A DNA stretch of 64,000 nucleotides from Gloeophyllum trabeum ATCC 11539 (lineage: Eukaryota; Basidiomycota; Agaricomycetes; Gloeophyllales; Gloeophyllaceae), in assembly GCF_000344685.1 (NCBI RefSeq), contig NW_006920426.1:1-64000 (forward strand), read 5' to 3'. The notes under the pieces were generated by a model. That model saw only the letters and a program-made list of their open reading frames with translations. It was not told the origin of the DNA and did not search any database. Positions within the stretch are counted from its first letter, which is position 1, and every line of letters begins with the position of its first letter. A program made the translations under genes and the position numbers. Of the stretch, positions 24,489-36,479 are shown piece by piece.

Positions 24489-26643
24489 TCACCGCTCATC
24501 GGTAGCCAATCCCCACACTTGCCATTCGGCCTGAGCCTCCTCGAACGATTTCCGGATGATCTCAGCCTTCTTCGGCGACCGCGCTTTGAACTTCACTGGG
24601 AAGATCTTTGGGATACTGACGAAACCATCCGTGAACGTCTCCTCCTCGTCATTGATGTCGGGGACGACGGAGTTGCCAGTCTTGGGGTCAATGGGCGCCT
24701 CGAAGTCGATACCCCACAGGATGCGGGAAAGCACAATGAAAAGTGAGGCCTCAGCGATGTAGGATCCTTGGCAGAATCGGCGTCCCCAGCCGAAGACGTA
24801 ACTTTGAAGGTTCTCTGAGTATATGCAGTCCCAGCAGCGAGGATACGATCTACTTACTGGTCACGGCCTTGTGTATCAGGACCACTGCTCCAGGGCGTGG
24901 GCTGGCCCTCCTTGTAGAACCGGTCGGGGTTGTAGGCGCGGGGGTTGGGGTAGCGAACCGGGTCCATGTGGATGGCCCATACATTGCCAATCACGGTGGA
25001 GCCCTTGGGAATGTAGTAACCGTCGTATACGTCGTCCTGGTCGGCCAAGTGAGGGATACCTGAAGAGATAGCGGGTTGGTATCAGAGGCCACACAGTGAT
25101 GCGAGAGGCAGACATACCCATGATAGTCGGCGGACGCCTCCTCAGCGTCTCCTTAATGCAGGCGACGAAGTAAGGCAAGTTGGCCTCGTCATCGAAATTA
25201 GGCATGCGGTCCTCTCCAACGACTCTGTCAATCTCATCCCGCACTTTCTTTAAGACATGTGGGTGGCTGAGCATGAACAAGATGAAACTCTGCATTGTGC
25301 TAGCGGTGGTGTCAGAGCCGGCCTCGAGCACCGTCGCCGCGGTGTACGCCAGCAGCTTGTCCCGGAGCCAGCCATCCTCAGTCAAACCGCAGCCAGGCGC
25401 CTCCTCCTTACCCTTGTCAGCACGCTCCTTCAAGTAGTTACCTACGTAGCTGTCACGGAAGATGCCGTCCTTCATGTCGTGCTTGATGTCGTCGAGGAGA
25501 CCTCCCCACAGTTCCATTTCCCTGGTTCTTGTTAGCACAGCATATATTGCCAATGTGTAAAATGTTTTTCGTACCATTCGTGCATCTTCCGGCCTTCGAT
25601 CCGCCAGGGTGCCAGGACATCGGGAAGCCTCCGGAGAATGGGGAAAGCATCAGCCCTAGAGACATTGATGAGTCCTTGGGAAGGGAAGCCCCGAGCGGTT
25701 GTACTCACAAATAGTTACCGGGTTGACCGACATGAGTGAAGTTGGCCAGGACATCATAGATCTTGTGGCTAGACGAACCGGTCGGTATTTGCCGCTGACG
25801 GTAATAATAGAAATCACACTTACAGATATGGGTTGTTCGTAATCCTGTGAACACGCTTGCCGTACATGACAGTCATGACTATACTCGTCGTCTAGTCGCA
25901 AGGTCAGTTGGAGTCGCGCTAATTTTGGTACGGGTGACCCACATATCTCCGGATAATGGCAAACCAGTGCGACTCAGGGACCTCGCCGTGTGGCCCTTCC
26001 ACCTGCTTTTCGGCAACGCTCCTGTCGCCGTGCGTCAGCAGGTCGTAAAGGACGACTCGAGATTCAAGTTCTTGTTGCGGGCGGAGTTTCTTCGATGGAC
26101 CGGGGCCAATAGCGGACTGCAGGCTCTTCCGTGCAACCTACGAAAGTGATTATCGTACAAGCCCGCTACAAGGTTGGGTAGATTGACACCGAACTAACCT
26201 TCCATTCCTTATCGTAAGGGAGAAATACCAGTCTCTGACCCGCGCTCATGATATCGTGAGCGACGTGAGGCGCCGCCCGGCTAGAGTAATAGTTGCTGCG
26301 TTTGACGAACAGCTCATCAGCGGCATCCGCACTGTTGAGAACAATGACATCCTGAGGCCCGAGCTTCAAGTGGAAGATTTGGCCGTATTGTCTAGCCCAT
26401 TCGCGGAACTAAGGATATCATGTATCAGTAAACGCGATTTCCGACAATTACCTAGGTGCTTACCTTCGGGTACGGTCTTAAGACAGGGACTTGGAATAGG
26501 TTCCCGAAGAAGGGTACTCCCTTAGGACCCGGTGGAAGATTCTTGCGTGCAGCAGAGCGATTCCCGACAAACGCAAGTGCAGCAATTGCCACAGCGAGTA
26601 GTAGGGCAAACGCCTCGGTCGAGGAGATCCAAGACTGAGCCAT
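24489..26643 (-). CDS. Cytochrome P450 monooxygenase
   Basis: The N-terminus has a membrane anchor (FALLLAVAIAALAF) followed by the proline hinge LPPGPKGVPFFGN. Further on are the I-helix oxygen-binding motif AGSDTTAST, the K-helix ETLRR, the meander residues YNPDRF and the haem loop FGWGRRFCQG with the cysteine ligand. These are all the diagnostic parts of a microsomal class II P450 in the right order. It has many short introns. It should be an endoplasmic reticulum enzyme that receives electrons from P450 reductase and hydroxylates a small molecule. The family number cannot be given from sequence alone. It is divergent from the MFS transporter with 772 bp between starts. Probable tailoring enzyme of the cluster. 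Confidence 0.92.
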
Positions 26644-26692
26644 GTCAGGCGGACAGAGACGGTTGATGGTCCCGTGTTGGGGGGAAGGGCAG

Positions 26693-26700
26693 TTTTTATA
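26693..26700 (-). promoter_or_regulatory. TATA box of the P450 gene
   Basis: TATAAAAA on the minus strand, about 50 bp upstream of the P450 ATG. The match to the core-promoter consensus is exact, though the distance is short, leaving a brief 5' leader. Confidence 0.5.
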
Positions 26701-27415
26701 CCAGGTCCTCAGCGGGATTGCGGGAGGGTACCCTCTACGCCGACGCTTACCTTTCAGTGTGCAGAGACGTGTCGGAGAGCGTGGTGGCTCCTAAACAGAC
26801 TCCTATGCCTGCTCCGAATGCGGACTGCAACGGGGTGAATCAGGTCTCCTGGGACCGTGTAGGACCATCTAAGATCCTATCCTAAGCAAGAGAGCAGAAC
26901 ACCAAGAGAGCGTCGGGTCTCGTCTTACCGTGCCTCCACAGAAAGCATTTGTGGGTCGCGCTTCTGGTCGCCGTATTGTGCCTTGAAATGCCGGCGGTGG
27001 CGGGATTCCTAAATCTTGCATAGATATCGATCCCGAGCGGTATGCTTCCTAGACGCTGTAGCCGTTGTTCGTCCGGGGGCATTCTCGCTGCCGGCCGTGG
27101 GTTACATGCAGTGTCTTATTCACTATGCACGGCTCGAAGACCCCATGGACGGGACACTCTCGGCGGTAAGTAAATGGAGCTTCCATTCCATAGCGTAGAG
27201 TGCGTCGTTTGTGGGTTTCACTACTCATGCCATATATGGTACTATTTGTAAGCAAGTGGTCTGAGTTGCGTCCAGTGGCTGTGCCCCGGGAAGTGAGTGG
27301 GTCGCTGGGCAAGAACGGAGAAGAGCAGCATGTAGTCAGCGTTTGATGAGCATGGACCTTTGTTATAAGGACGCGTCGCTTGGAAAGGCGCGCTCTCTCC
27401 GTTGCATCGCCCGAC
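26701..27415. promoter_or_regulatory. Intergenic region between divergent P450 and MFS genes
   Basis: 715 bp upstream of both the P450 (-) and the transporter (+). No gene was seen. A TTATAAGG sequence at 27363-27370 is about 45-50 bp before the MFS ATG and may be its TATA element. Shared control is inferred from the head-to-head layout. Confidence 0.45.
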
Positions 27416-29314
27416 ATGCAGTCCTCGTCGCCGTCAGGAGCCATGGCCGTCAGTCAAAGCTCGGACGCGGGCGTTCAAGCTAGTGGACCACTGCAGGCCG
27501 ACCAAGGCGTTCGAGTTACGATGCCAGGCTTCGGGGTTACGTTGCAGTCCTTCTCAGTATCGCAAGTGCCGAGGGCGGGAGAGGTTAACCCTGAGGCAGA
27601 CAAGAGCTCCGACGAGACGCTACAGGAGAAGGACTCAATCGCCGCATCACAGAATGGGTTCAAGTCCGCAAGTCAGGTAGAGGAATTTACCCCGGAGAGT
27701 ACTGTGCCACCGCCACCTCCGGATGGCGGATTGGATGCATGGTTGACCGTACTCGGTTCAGTACTAGTATCCTTCAGTACGTTCGGGTATGTTTCGATTC
27801 ACTTTTTCTGTAGCAACAATATAGTGATTGGCTGCTTAGTGTCGTCAACTCCTATGGAGCGTTCAGCGATTACTACAAGACAACCTATCTGTCTCATTAC
27901 TCGGCGACGTTGGTTTCCATGATTGGGGCTGTTCAAGTTTTTATCCTCTATGGACGTGAGTGCCGAACTTCTCTGCATATCTGTTCTTCCATGCTCAAAG
28001 GGGGCGTAGTGGGTGCCTTCTCCGGTCCCTTATTCGATGCGTACGGCCCCCGGCTCATGATTCCGACCAGCGGCTTAATCGCCACCTTTGCCCTCTTCAT
28101 GCTGTCATTAACGCAGCCGCAGAAGATCTGGCAACAATATCTTACTCAAGCCATTCTGTTCAATATTGGCGCCTCAATAGGGTATGTTCGACAGATTTGA
28201 CTTCGCTAGTTCCCTTACCAAAGGAGCTTCATACCAGGTTCTTCCCGGCTGTGTCCGTCATAGCTCATTGGTTTAAGCGCAACGCCGCTTACGCCATGGG
28301 ATGTGTAATTGCAGGCGCAAGCGCGGGAGGGATTGTATTCCCGATCATGATCCACAAGCTAATCCCGAAGATAGGCTTTGGTACTATATACCTATCGCTG
28401 TTCTATATGTACTTGCCGCTGACCCTTTAACAGGATGGACGGTCCGAGCTATCGCGTTTATCATTGTCGGATGTTACAGTATCGCATGCGTGACGATCAA
28501 GACCCGCCGTCCGCCGAAGCCTCTACCCCCGTTCACGCGCATGGTGGACTTCGGCGCGTTCAAGGATATCCGATTCGCGCTTATGGCGGTCGGGCTGTGG
28601 CTGAATATTATCTCCGCCTTCAACCCCTTCTTCTACATCGGCCTGTACGGCATCACGACCGCTGGCCAGAACGTCCTGACGCCATACTTGTTGACTATCA
28701 TGTGCGCTACAAGTATTGCCGGACGAGTTCTGCCTGGTATTATTGCGGATAAAGTCGGTCGGTGAGTATAAGCGCGACGGTCGAAACTGTCCGCTTGGTT
28801 CTGATAATTGCTGGTTAGGTTTAATATTATCACCCTTGCTACCCTCCTCTCGGGCGTACTGAGTTTGGCCATGTGGTACACCTCGGACAATGAGGCAGTC
28901 CTCGTGACATACGGAGCCCTCTACGGGTTTGTATCCGGTCCCTGCTTCTCTCTTATGCCTGTGGGTACCCTGCGTTCTTTCTCGCTCGCACCACGGAAGC
29001 TAACGTTCCTTCGTGAAGGCATGCGTCGCTCAAATCTCACCAATCGAGAAAGTCGGTGCACGCGTCGGGATCCTCTTTGGCTTTCTATCTACGGGTGCGC
29101 TCCTCGGTACACCCGTCGGTGGCGTCTTTATCAAAGACCAGACGAAACCAAACTTCCAACACCTTATCATTTACACGGTACGTGCTTTGTGGCTATTTAT
29201 TCCCGCAGCTCCTCCGATTGACTCGTTGGCTAGGGAGTAATGGGTATCGCCGGAGCTTGCTTCCTCTTTGCTGCCAAGTTGAAATGCAATTCGCGATTGA
29301 CTGCTATCGTCTAA
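27416..29314 (+). CDS. MFS transporter, monocarboxylate permease type
   Basis: A cytosolic, Ser/Gln-rich N-terminus of about 100 residues precedes P-P-P-P-P-D-G-G-L-D-A-W, the conserved entry to the first helix in fungal monocarboxylate-transporter-like MFS proteins. The loop GAFSGPLFDAYGPR corresponds to MFS motif A. Twelve hydrophobic segments can be placed across seven or so exons, including the second half from FALMAVGLWLNIISAF to KVGARVGILFGFLSTGALLGTPVGG. The last exon ends AGACFLFAAKLKCNS…IV at TAA 29312. It is a plasma-membrane carrier for a small organic acid or metabolite and is plausibly an exporter for the neighbouring pathway. The start is the ATG at 27416; an upstream in-frame TTG is not used. 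Confidence 0.9.
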
Positions 29315-29571
29315 GTTATTGAAAACGATCAAATGCCCCAAAAACCTAGATCATCCTCCATAGACATTGCAAGTGCTCTGCTGTCGTTTTGCATTCCGTA
29401 CGCATATCTGTATTAGTACTGTATAATCACGGCCACGCAATAATTACGACAGGACTTTCTTAGATCGGTGCGTCCTTGGATAGCACCCACTCGCGTAGCG
29501 TTATGGTGTACGATACACAAGTCTTCGACATCGATTGTCGCCTGTACGTTATCTATGAACTACAGTGCCTT

Positions 29572-29905
29572 GCATAAGAAACTGAACATCGCATTTCCGC
29601 GCGCATTGTTTGTCCGCGCCAAATATACCCTTTTCGGGTATCGGCAAATGTGCGGCAAAGACCCATCGAGAGAGATGGTAACTAGGCATACAGCTGGGGG
29701 CAGAGTATAATGATTTACAGCCCTTAGTCTAGTTGTAGAATATACATTTCATGCATCCTCTGAAGCCTTTCGAGCCCTCTCGGGGCATCTGCGAGTCCCT
29801 GCCCAACAAATGGTCCCGCGAGAGGCCTTCCGGACCTACCCGAAAAGGGTATATTTGGCGCGGACAAACAACGCGCGCGGAAATGCGATGTTCAGTTTCT
29901 TATAG
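29572..29905. mobile_element. Inner inverted-repeat element (MITE-like)
   Basis: Arms of about 65-70 bp face each other. The left arm begins AAGAAACTGAACATCGCATT and runs to CCCTTTTCGGGTA (about 29633). The right arm runs from TACCCGAAAAGGG (about 29837) to ATGTTCAGTTTCTT. Each arm holds a TTTGTCCGCGCC motif. It interrupts the left arm of the outer element at the CATAAGAAACTTAGG site, but the exact junction and duplication could not be settled. A second copy lies after the gap. Confidence 0.65.
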
Positions 29906-29961
29906 GCTCGTGACCACCCTGTCGTACCGCTATTGAGGGCAGAATATCGGTAGACAGGCTG
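29588..29961 (+). repeat. 374-bp block, copy left of gap 1
   Basis: These 374 bases appear identical to 30417-30790, on the other side of the N run. The left copy ends and the right copy begins exactly at the gap edges. Confidence 0.9.
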
Positions 29962-30416
29962 NNNNNNNNNNNNNNNNNNNNNNNNNNNNNNNNNNNNNNN
30001 NNNNNNNNNNNNNNNNNNNNNNNNNNNNNNNNNNNNNNNNNNNNNNNNNNNNNNNNNNNNNNNNNNNNNNNNNNNNNNNNNNNNNNNNNNNNNNNNNNNN
30101 NNNNNNNNNNNNNNNNNNNNNNNNNNNNNNNNNNNNNNNNNNNNNNNNNNNNNNNNNNNNNNNNNNNNNNNNNNNNNNNNNNNNNNNNNNNNNNNNNNNN
30201 NNNNNNNNNNNNNNNNNNNNNNNNNNNNNNNNNNNNNNNNNNNNNNNNNNNNNNNNNNNNNNNNNNNNNNNNNNNNNNNNNNNNNNNNNNNNNNNNNNNN
30301 NNNNNNNNNNNNNNNNNNNNNNNNNNNNNNNNNNNNNNNNNNNNNNNNNNNNNNNNNNNNNNNNNNNNNNNNNNNNNNNNNNNNNNNNNNNNNNNNNNNN
30401 NNNNNNNNNNNNNNNN
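29962..30416. other. Assembly gap 1 (455 N)
   Basis: A run of 455 unknown bases inside a composite transposable element. The flanking 374-bp identical blocks suggest unmerged contig ends. Confidence 0.98.
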
Positions 30417-30790
30417 ATCGCATTTCCGCGCGCATTGTTTGTCCGCGCCAAATATACCCTTTTCGGGTATCGGCAAATGTGCGGCAAAGACCCATCGAGA
30501 GAGATGGTAACTAGGCATACAGCTGGGGGCAGAGTATAATGATTTACAGCCCTTAGTCTAGTTGTAGAATATACATTTCATGCATCCTCTGAAGCCTTTC
30601 GAGCCCTCTCGGGGCATCTGCGAGTCCCTGCCCAACAAATGGTCCCGCGAGAGGCCTTCCGGACCTACCCGAAAAGGGTATATTTGGCGCGGACAAACAA
30701 CGCGCGCGGAAATGCGATGTTCAGTTTCTTATAGGCTCGTGACCACCCTGTCGTACCGCTATTGAGGGCAGAATATCGGTAGACAGGCTG
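30417..30790 (+). repeat. 374-bp block, copy right of gap 1
   Basis: Identical to 29588-29961. It carries the second copy of most of the inner inverted-repeat element, lacking only the first few bases of its left arm. Confidence 0.9.
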
Positions 30791-31538
30791 GTACATTTGG
30801 CGTGGGAATCCAGTATACGCGTCGTTAACTCTAATTCGCCGACCGGCTGCTTACATTTTGGCAGCTGAGTTTGTCTGAGTTGAATTTTCGCCCTGCCCTC
30901 AAGTTGATCGGAATCTGACTAGAAAGAGTTTTGTAGTCCGCAAGATCTCGAGACTTAGCGCGTCCCAGAGACGAATTCCTGCAGCCTTCCCGTGCCGTAC
31001 AACTCACCGCCACACAGACATGTAAAACATCACAGACCTATCACTGCGGAGGAAAGTTTCTCTTGCCATGATAGCTGCGGCAGGAAATCATCGGAGAGCG
31101 CGGGTAGACCCTTCGGTAAGGTATAAGTAATATACAAAAAAATAAGTCCGTAGTTCGTTTTCCAAGGTCCCGAAGGTAGACATCTATGGCATTAATCTTG
31201 TCCGTGATTATAGGAGCATATTATATCCAAACATCAAACGAGCGTCGGACGAGGGAGCAGCGAGGAGCGAGAGACTTCGCAGCCGGCGCGACTTGTAGTC
31301 TGACTACAACATTTCTAATGACACTATAAAGCTGGTTGTATTAGACTACCAGGGTTCTTACTCGACTACGAAAGGCGCATTCGGCAGACTTCGGCAGGGT
31401 TCGGCGGCTGCGGCAGGAAGATAACGACGCGTATACTGGATTCCCACGCCAAATGCACCAGCCTCTACAACATAGATTCTGCCTCAATCTGTTGTAGAGG
31501 GTGGTTACGAGCCTAAGTTTCTTATGCAAGGCACTGTA

Positions 31539-32044
31539 TCTGCCAGCAGACCCTTCTGCTCAATCGAGCGCGGATGCTTCGTCCGGCTCCGAATCTTGAA
31601 AACTTGAATGCCACCAGTGTTGTTGATTCAGACTGCCTGGCATATGCATACGACAATGATGTTCAGAATTCCTATCACATGTACTGGGTGCGGACTCGTG
31701 ATCCTTGAGGATGGCTTAGTGCTAGTCTGACGTGGAGAGCATATTTATGCAGGGTATTATTGACTCCCTCACCTTCATAACTGACGTACACGTTCTACTG
31801 CAGTCCAACCGCTGCAAACGAACTTGAACCTTCGGATCCTGTACAACCCACGTAACTGTAGTACACACGCTCGAGAGCCCTGCTGAGACAGGCAAGACCA
31901 ATGACTTCCGATTTCTAAGATATCCGCGCAGTCCAGGAACCCCTTGAAACATGTTCTCATTCGTCCCTAAAGTACATGTAAATGTGGCTATGATGCTACG
32001 TGTGGTACAAATGCTCTCTAATGCGATTTGAAGGGTTCCAATAT
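31539..32044. other. Intergenic, no gene seen
   Basis: About 500 bp between the composite transposon and the 3' end of the SDR gene. Only short ORFs are present. Confidence 0.5.
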
Positions 32045-32914
32045 TTACACGACGAAGCCCTGTAAGGTGATATCATCAGCGTCAGACATACGACAACGCA
32101 GCGAGTCGGAAGGCTTACGCCGTTAACCAGGATGTTCTGGCCGTTTATCCATCCAGCCTCCTCCGAGGACAGGAATGCCACGATCGGAGCGATTTCATCG
32201 GGCTGGCCGAGACGCTTCTGAGGGTTCAGATTAGCGATGAATTGGATCTGCTGCTCCGTCTTGCCGTCGCGGAAGAGCGGCGTGTCGACGGGGCCAGGGG
32301 AGACGGTGTTGACCGTGATGCCGCGAGCCCCGAGATCCTTTGCCAGGACTCGGGAGACTTGCTCGACAGCACCCTTCGAGGCGACGTAAACAAGGGCGTT
32401 CGGGAGAACGGCGGAGGCTTTGGTGAGGGTTGTGGAGAAGAAGATGACACGGCCACCTGGAACATATCAGATAAGCATGGAGATCCGGCTTGAGGTTATA
32501 TATACCAATCAACCTACCTGCAGTTAAGCTGGGTGCCGCTAACTTGGTGAGGAAGAGCGGGCCTTTGACGTTAATATTGATGTGATCGTCAAAGTCCTTC
32601 TCCTCCGTCTGTGCCAACACCTTCGCGCCCATGATACCGGCATTGAGCACCAGGATGTCAAGCTTGCCAAACTTCTGGAGGGTCTCATCTAGGAGGGTCT
32701 TCGCGCCAGCGATCGAGGAGACATCGGCCTTGACACTGATGGCCTTGCCAGGCCCCTTCGAGTTGATCTCGTTCACTACTTCATCTGCCGCCGCGGAGTT
32801 GGAGACGTAGTTGACAACGACGCTGGCCCCGTCTTTGCCCAAACGTTTGGCAATCGAGGCGCCAATCGAACGGGATGATCCAGTGACGATAGCGACGCGG
32901 CCGGCGAGAGACAT
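32045..32914 (-). CDS. Short-chain dehydrogenase/reductase (SDR)
   Basis: A classical SDR. The cofactor loop is IVTGSSRSIG near the N-terminus, with DVSS for adenine contact, LVLNAGIMG (NAG motif), a catalytic YVASK (YxxxK), and SPGPVDTPLF after the active site. The C-terminal exon is tiny: after GQNILVNG an intron (gtaagc...ttacag) leads to G-F-V-V and TAA. The usual ending of this family is VNGG-x, so the splice is well supported. Length of about 250 residues is normal. It should use NAD(P)H to interconvert a ketone and an alcohol in the cytosol. The in-frame TTG at 32968 is upstream; the ATG at 32914 is preferred. Likely tailoring enzyme beside the GMC and BBE-type oxidases. Confidence 0.92.
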
Positions 32915-34086
32915 TTCAGTGATTTGTGGATGAACGGGGGCGGCGATGAAGAGTAAGAGCAACTGCACTGATCTCCCCGGGTCAGAGCCATCGATATTAT
33001 ATATACTGCGGAAGATCGCCGGATGAGTAGTACGTAGAGGAAGAAGAGTACCGATGTGGGTCGAATTGCGCGTCCAAGTCGGTCACGGAGATGACGAGTG
33101 GCAGACGAACGTCCGATACAGCATCGGACAGACTGTTTGCCACGCCTTCGCTCCGTCTGTTGATCCCGACCATCATCTTCAAACTCCCCGTCGTCCCCGA
33201 CACTCGCCGCGGTCGCCAGTGCCTCTCCACCGCGAAATACAATTCTGACTGTCAGAGATGGGTCACGCGGGGCGCTTTCGGACATCGCTGTGGGTGGCGA
33301 ACGCAGGGTCACATCCACTTTGCTGGTCCGGTGCGGGCGCTCGGTTACCACTACCGAGGTCTGTAACAAGGTCTACGATGTCCTCTCTGATAATTCCCAA
33401 TGACCCTGTTTCTCGATGATCGAGGAAGGCGATGTATCTCAACGTTAACTGAGTACAGGTTCCTTTCCAAATCATGGATTACGGGGTCGGATCGTCAATG
33501 GCATTGTCTGTACGAGTGTCCGTAGTTCGTGCTCGTTCCCTCCTCCGCCGCGCACAGTCGTCATTAATGGGCTCATAGACCTGATAGGCGTGCCAGCCTT
33601 TGACGGATTCTTTCCTTGCCACAGTCGTACCTCAAAAGCCAATACATAGTTGCGTAAAAAATACCACCGATGCGAGACGTCATGTCAACCCACATCTGCA
33701 GATGGTCCCCTTTCAGGGGTCCGAACGTGCATCAGGTACATATGGAGTGAAGCATCGGCACCGCCTGCTGTACGATGGTTCTGTAGAGGTTGATGCGCCA
33801 GGTACGGCAGGGTACGGCAGGCAGATCCGCTAGAGTTGCTCTGTCGCTACGCCCAACCTGGACCGTTCGGGTTCTCATGCCAGGGCTGTTAGGTGTCGCA
33901 ACCCACGACTTAGCCGCTAAGTTCCGCCACGTTCCATCTCCTCGACAAATGCAGAGGAGAAGTATAAGTATGTTGCATTCCCCCGGATGAAGGCATCGGC
34001 TCCGCGTCCTCCCTTCACCGGGCTTGGGTTGACATATAGAAGTCACCTTTTCAACATAGCAACATTTCGAGAAGAGAGTCGAAGAC
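32915..34086. promoter_or_regulatory. Intergenic region between divergent SDR and GMC genes
   Basis: About 1.2 kb. Near the SDR side the minus strand reads AGTATATATAAT (32996-33007), about 85-90 bp before its ATG and TATA-like. Near the GMC side, GTATAAGTATG lies at about 33962, some 120 bp before its ATG. A 300-bp stretch around 33050-33370 stays open on both strands but has no recognisable motif. No gene is called. Confidence 0.4.
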
Positions 34087-36138
34087 ATGCGCTTCTCCAC
34101 TCTTGCTTCCGCTGCAGCGGCCAGCGTTCCTGCTGCACTGTTCGCTCATGCAGCTGCAGCAGGTCATTACGACTACGTTATAGTAGGAGGTATAGTGTGT
34201 CTCTATCTTGACTGTGGCGGAAACCCTGATCACTATCCACCTCAGGTGGCAATTCCGGTCTTGTGGTCGCCGAGCGTCTTACAGAGAACTCTGGCGTATC
34301 GGTCCTTGTCCTCGAGGCAGGGAACGACTATGATATTGACTTCAATGTAACGTGCGTGTCATATATCCGGACTATCTAAGGTTGTAGCGCGTTAATGGGA
34401 TGTATTGGTAGTGTCCCCGGTCTTGACTTGACTGTGACGGGTGGTTCCATTGTGGACTGGAATTACACTACGGCACCCCAGGTGAACCTGGCTAACCGAC
34501 AAGTACCCTACCCCCGAGGTTACATTCTTGGCGGATCTACGTACGTACTTCATTTGCACATCCTACTTGAATTGCGTATTGAAAACTGGATAGGTCGACG
34601 AACTTCATGGCCTACACTCGTGGTGCCGCAGCCCCTTACGACCAGTGGGCTGCCATCGGAAACGAGGGTTGGGATTGGAACAGTGTCCTTCCTTATTTCA
34701 AGAAGGTTCGTGGTTTGCTCTTTTCCCATTTCGTCTTTGGCCGAGACTCACATACGGACATGAAATAGAGCATCCAGTTTACACCGCCTGAGGCCAACCA
34801 GTCATACATCCCTTACGACGCTTCCCAATACGCTGGCGAGGGTCCCCTGCAGGTTTCTTTCGGTCACTACATCGAGCCTATTTCCATCTATTTCGCCACG
34901 GCATTAACGAACAAGACCGGTCCTAATCTGACGATGAAGGAGACTAACGATGGCTCACCCATCGGTGTCGGCTACCTTGCGACGACCATCAACCCGAAGA
35001 ATGCAAACCGTGACTCATCGTGGACAAGTTTCGGTCTCACGGCATCGAGCAGGTCGAACTTCCATGTTCAGACTCATACCCTGGCGACGAGGATTTTGTT
35101 TGAAAACTCCTCGTCCGGGGATTTGGTTGCGAATGGAGTCGAGTACCGGGACAACAGCGGCGCGATTCAGGTTGCCTACGCCGACAAGGAGGTTATCCTG
35201 ACTGCCGGTGCGTTCGGCTCGCCGCAGCTGTTGATGGTCTCAGGGATCGGGCCCGCGTCGCAGCTGCAAGGCAATGGCATTGACGTTAAGGTCGATCTCC
35301 CGGGCGTCGGACAGAACCTACTCGACCATCTGTTCTTCGGACCCGTCTACGAGGTCATCGACAACATCACTACGGCCAACCAGTTCAACGCCAACGCCAG
35401 CCTGTACGCCGAGTACTTGCGCGAGTGGAAGACTGAGGGTGAGGGCGAGCTCGCAGGTGCTATTTCCAGCATGAGCGCCTGGGAGCGTGTACCCGATGAT
35501 GTCTTGGATTCGATTGGTGCTCAGGAGTTGAAGAATCTCCGATCTGACTGGAACCACATCCAGCTGGAAGTCATCGTACGTATCCCCTTTTGATCCGCGT
35601 CCATCATCTTCCTGACCCATACATGCTTCAGGCCTCCGGCTCCGTTCCCAGTGGCAAGGCCGGCAACTATGTGAGCCCTGCCGCAGTCATCTCGTACCCC
35701 TTCTCCAAAGGCAATGTCACTATTGTGTCAAACTCTACCACGGTGAAACCAATCGTCCAGCCCAACTGGCTTTCGTCCGAGATTGACCAGAAGGTGGCTA
35801 TCTGGGCTTTCCGTCAAGTCCGCGAGGTGATGCTCTCGGAGACGATGGCCCCCATTGTCCTCGGCGAGGCATATCCCGGTCTGGACAAGACCTCCGACGA
35901 GGACATCCTTGCTGCCATCCAAGCGGTCGCACACCCGATCTACCAAGCTTCCGGTACTTGCGCCATGAAGGCCCAATCTGACGGCGGCGTCGTTAACTCG
36001 AAGTTGGTTGTGTATGGTACGAAGAACGTTCGGGTTGCTGATGCCAGCATTTTCCCCATCATCACCTCTGCGAACACGATGGCCCCGGTGTACATGGTCG
36101 CTGAGAAGGCAGCTGACTTGATCAAGGCTGATCAGTGA
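34087..36138 (+). CDS. Secreted GMC oxidoreductase (FAD)
   Basis: An N-terminal signal peptide (MRFSTLASAAAASVPAALFA) precedes YDYVIVGG|GNSGL, the FAD dinucleotide loop split by the first intron. Then come the GMC signatures YPRGYILGGS-T|STNFMAYTRG and TAGAFGSPQLLMVSGIGP. The C-terminal domain has PIYQASGTCAMK and TSANTMAPVYMVAEKAADL. There are about six introns and several N-x-S/T sites. GMC enzymes oxidise alcohols or lignin-related compounds outside the cell; relatives also act in metabolite clusters. Oddity: the residue I expect to be the catalytic histidine (H-A before the GTC motif in relatives) reads Gln, and the partner position reads Asn. That is inference without an alignment. The fold is certain, the activity less so. 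Confidence 0.92.
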
Positions 36139-36479
36139 GTGGCTGTCGGGGCTGTCATGATTTAACTATTTATTCGGGGTCGCATTTCGGACATCTATCA
36201 CCATCATTCATTACCTCTTACATCGATATCATTATTATTATAGCAGTAGTATTGTATATACAGGTTTGCATGTCGTAGCTATTGCCCATTCAATCCCATA
36301 TTCAAAACTGTAATCCAGTCTACGCCGTGGTCGCGGGACACTGGTACAAACAGCGCAACGATGTCATGTATTTAGGTTCGTAACCTAACATCTACATACA
36401 AAGATCCAGGAAGAATGAATGTTGTAGTACATCACACATGGATCGCTAACTTCGAATTGGACTTGAATTGAACACCTGC
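36139..36479. other. 3' spacer of GMC gene
   Basis: AT-rich sequence with ATTATTATTATAG near 36231. It likely holds the polyadenylation region. No gene was seen. Confidence 0.4.

Larger units (their letters stand above)
29563..31536. mobile_element. Composite Tc1/mariner-like non-autonomous element
   Basis: The ends are CAGTGCCTTGCATAAGAAAC and its inverse, each flanked by TA (29561-62 and 31537-38), as expected for TA target duplication. Subterminal sequence is also inverted: CATTTGGCGTGGGAATCCAG at about 30796 matches the reverse of 31436-31455. No transposase ORF is present, so it would need a partner element to move. A second inverted-repeat element sits in the left arm, and an N gap lies inside, so the true length is uncertain. 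The interior 30830-31410 has no coding signal; it carries TCGGCAG repeats near 31380-31410. Confidence 0.7.

Noticed and set aside
29836..30518. Long minus-strand ORFs across the N run (185-219 codons)
   Set aside because: They exist only because unknown bases are translated as X. The real sequence on both sides is transposon.
32776..33369. 197-codon ORF antisense to and upstream of the SDR
   Set aside because: The C-terminal part is a shadow of the SDR first exon. The upstream part is an open stretch without recognisable motifs.
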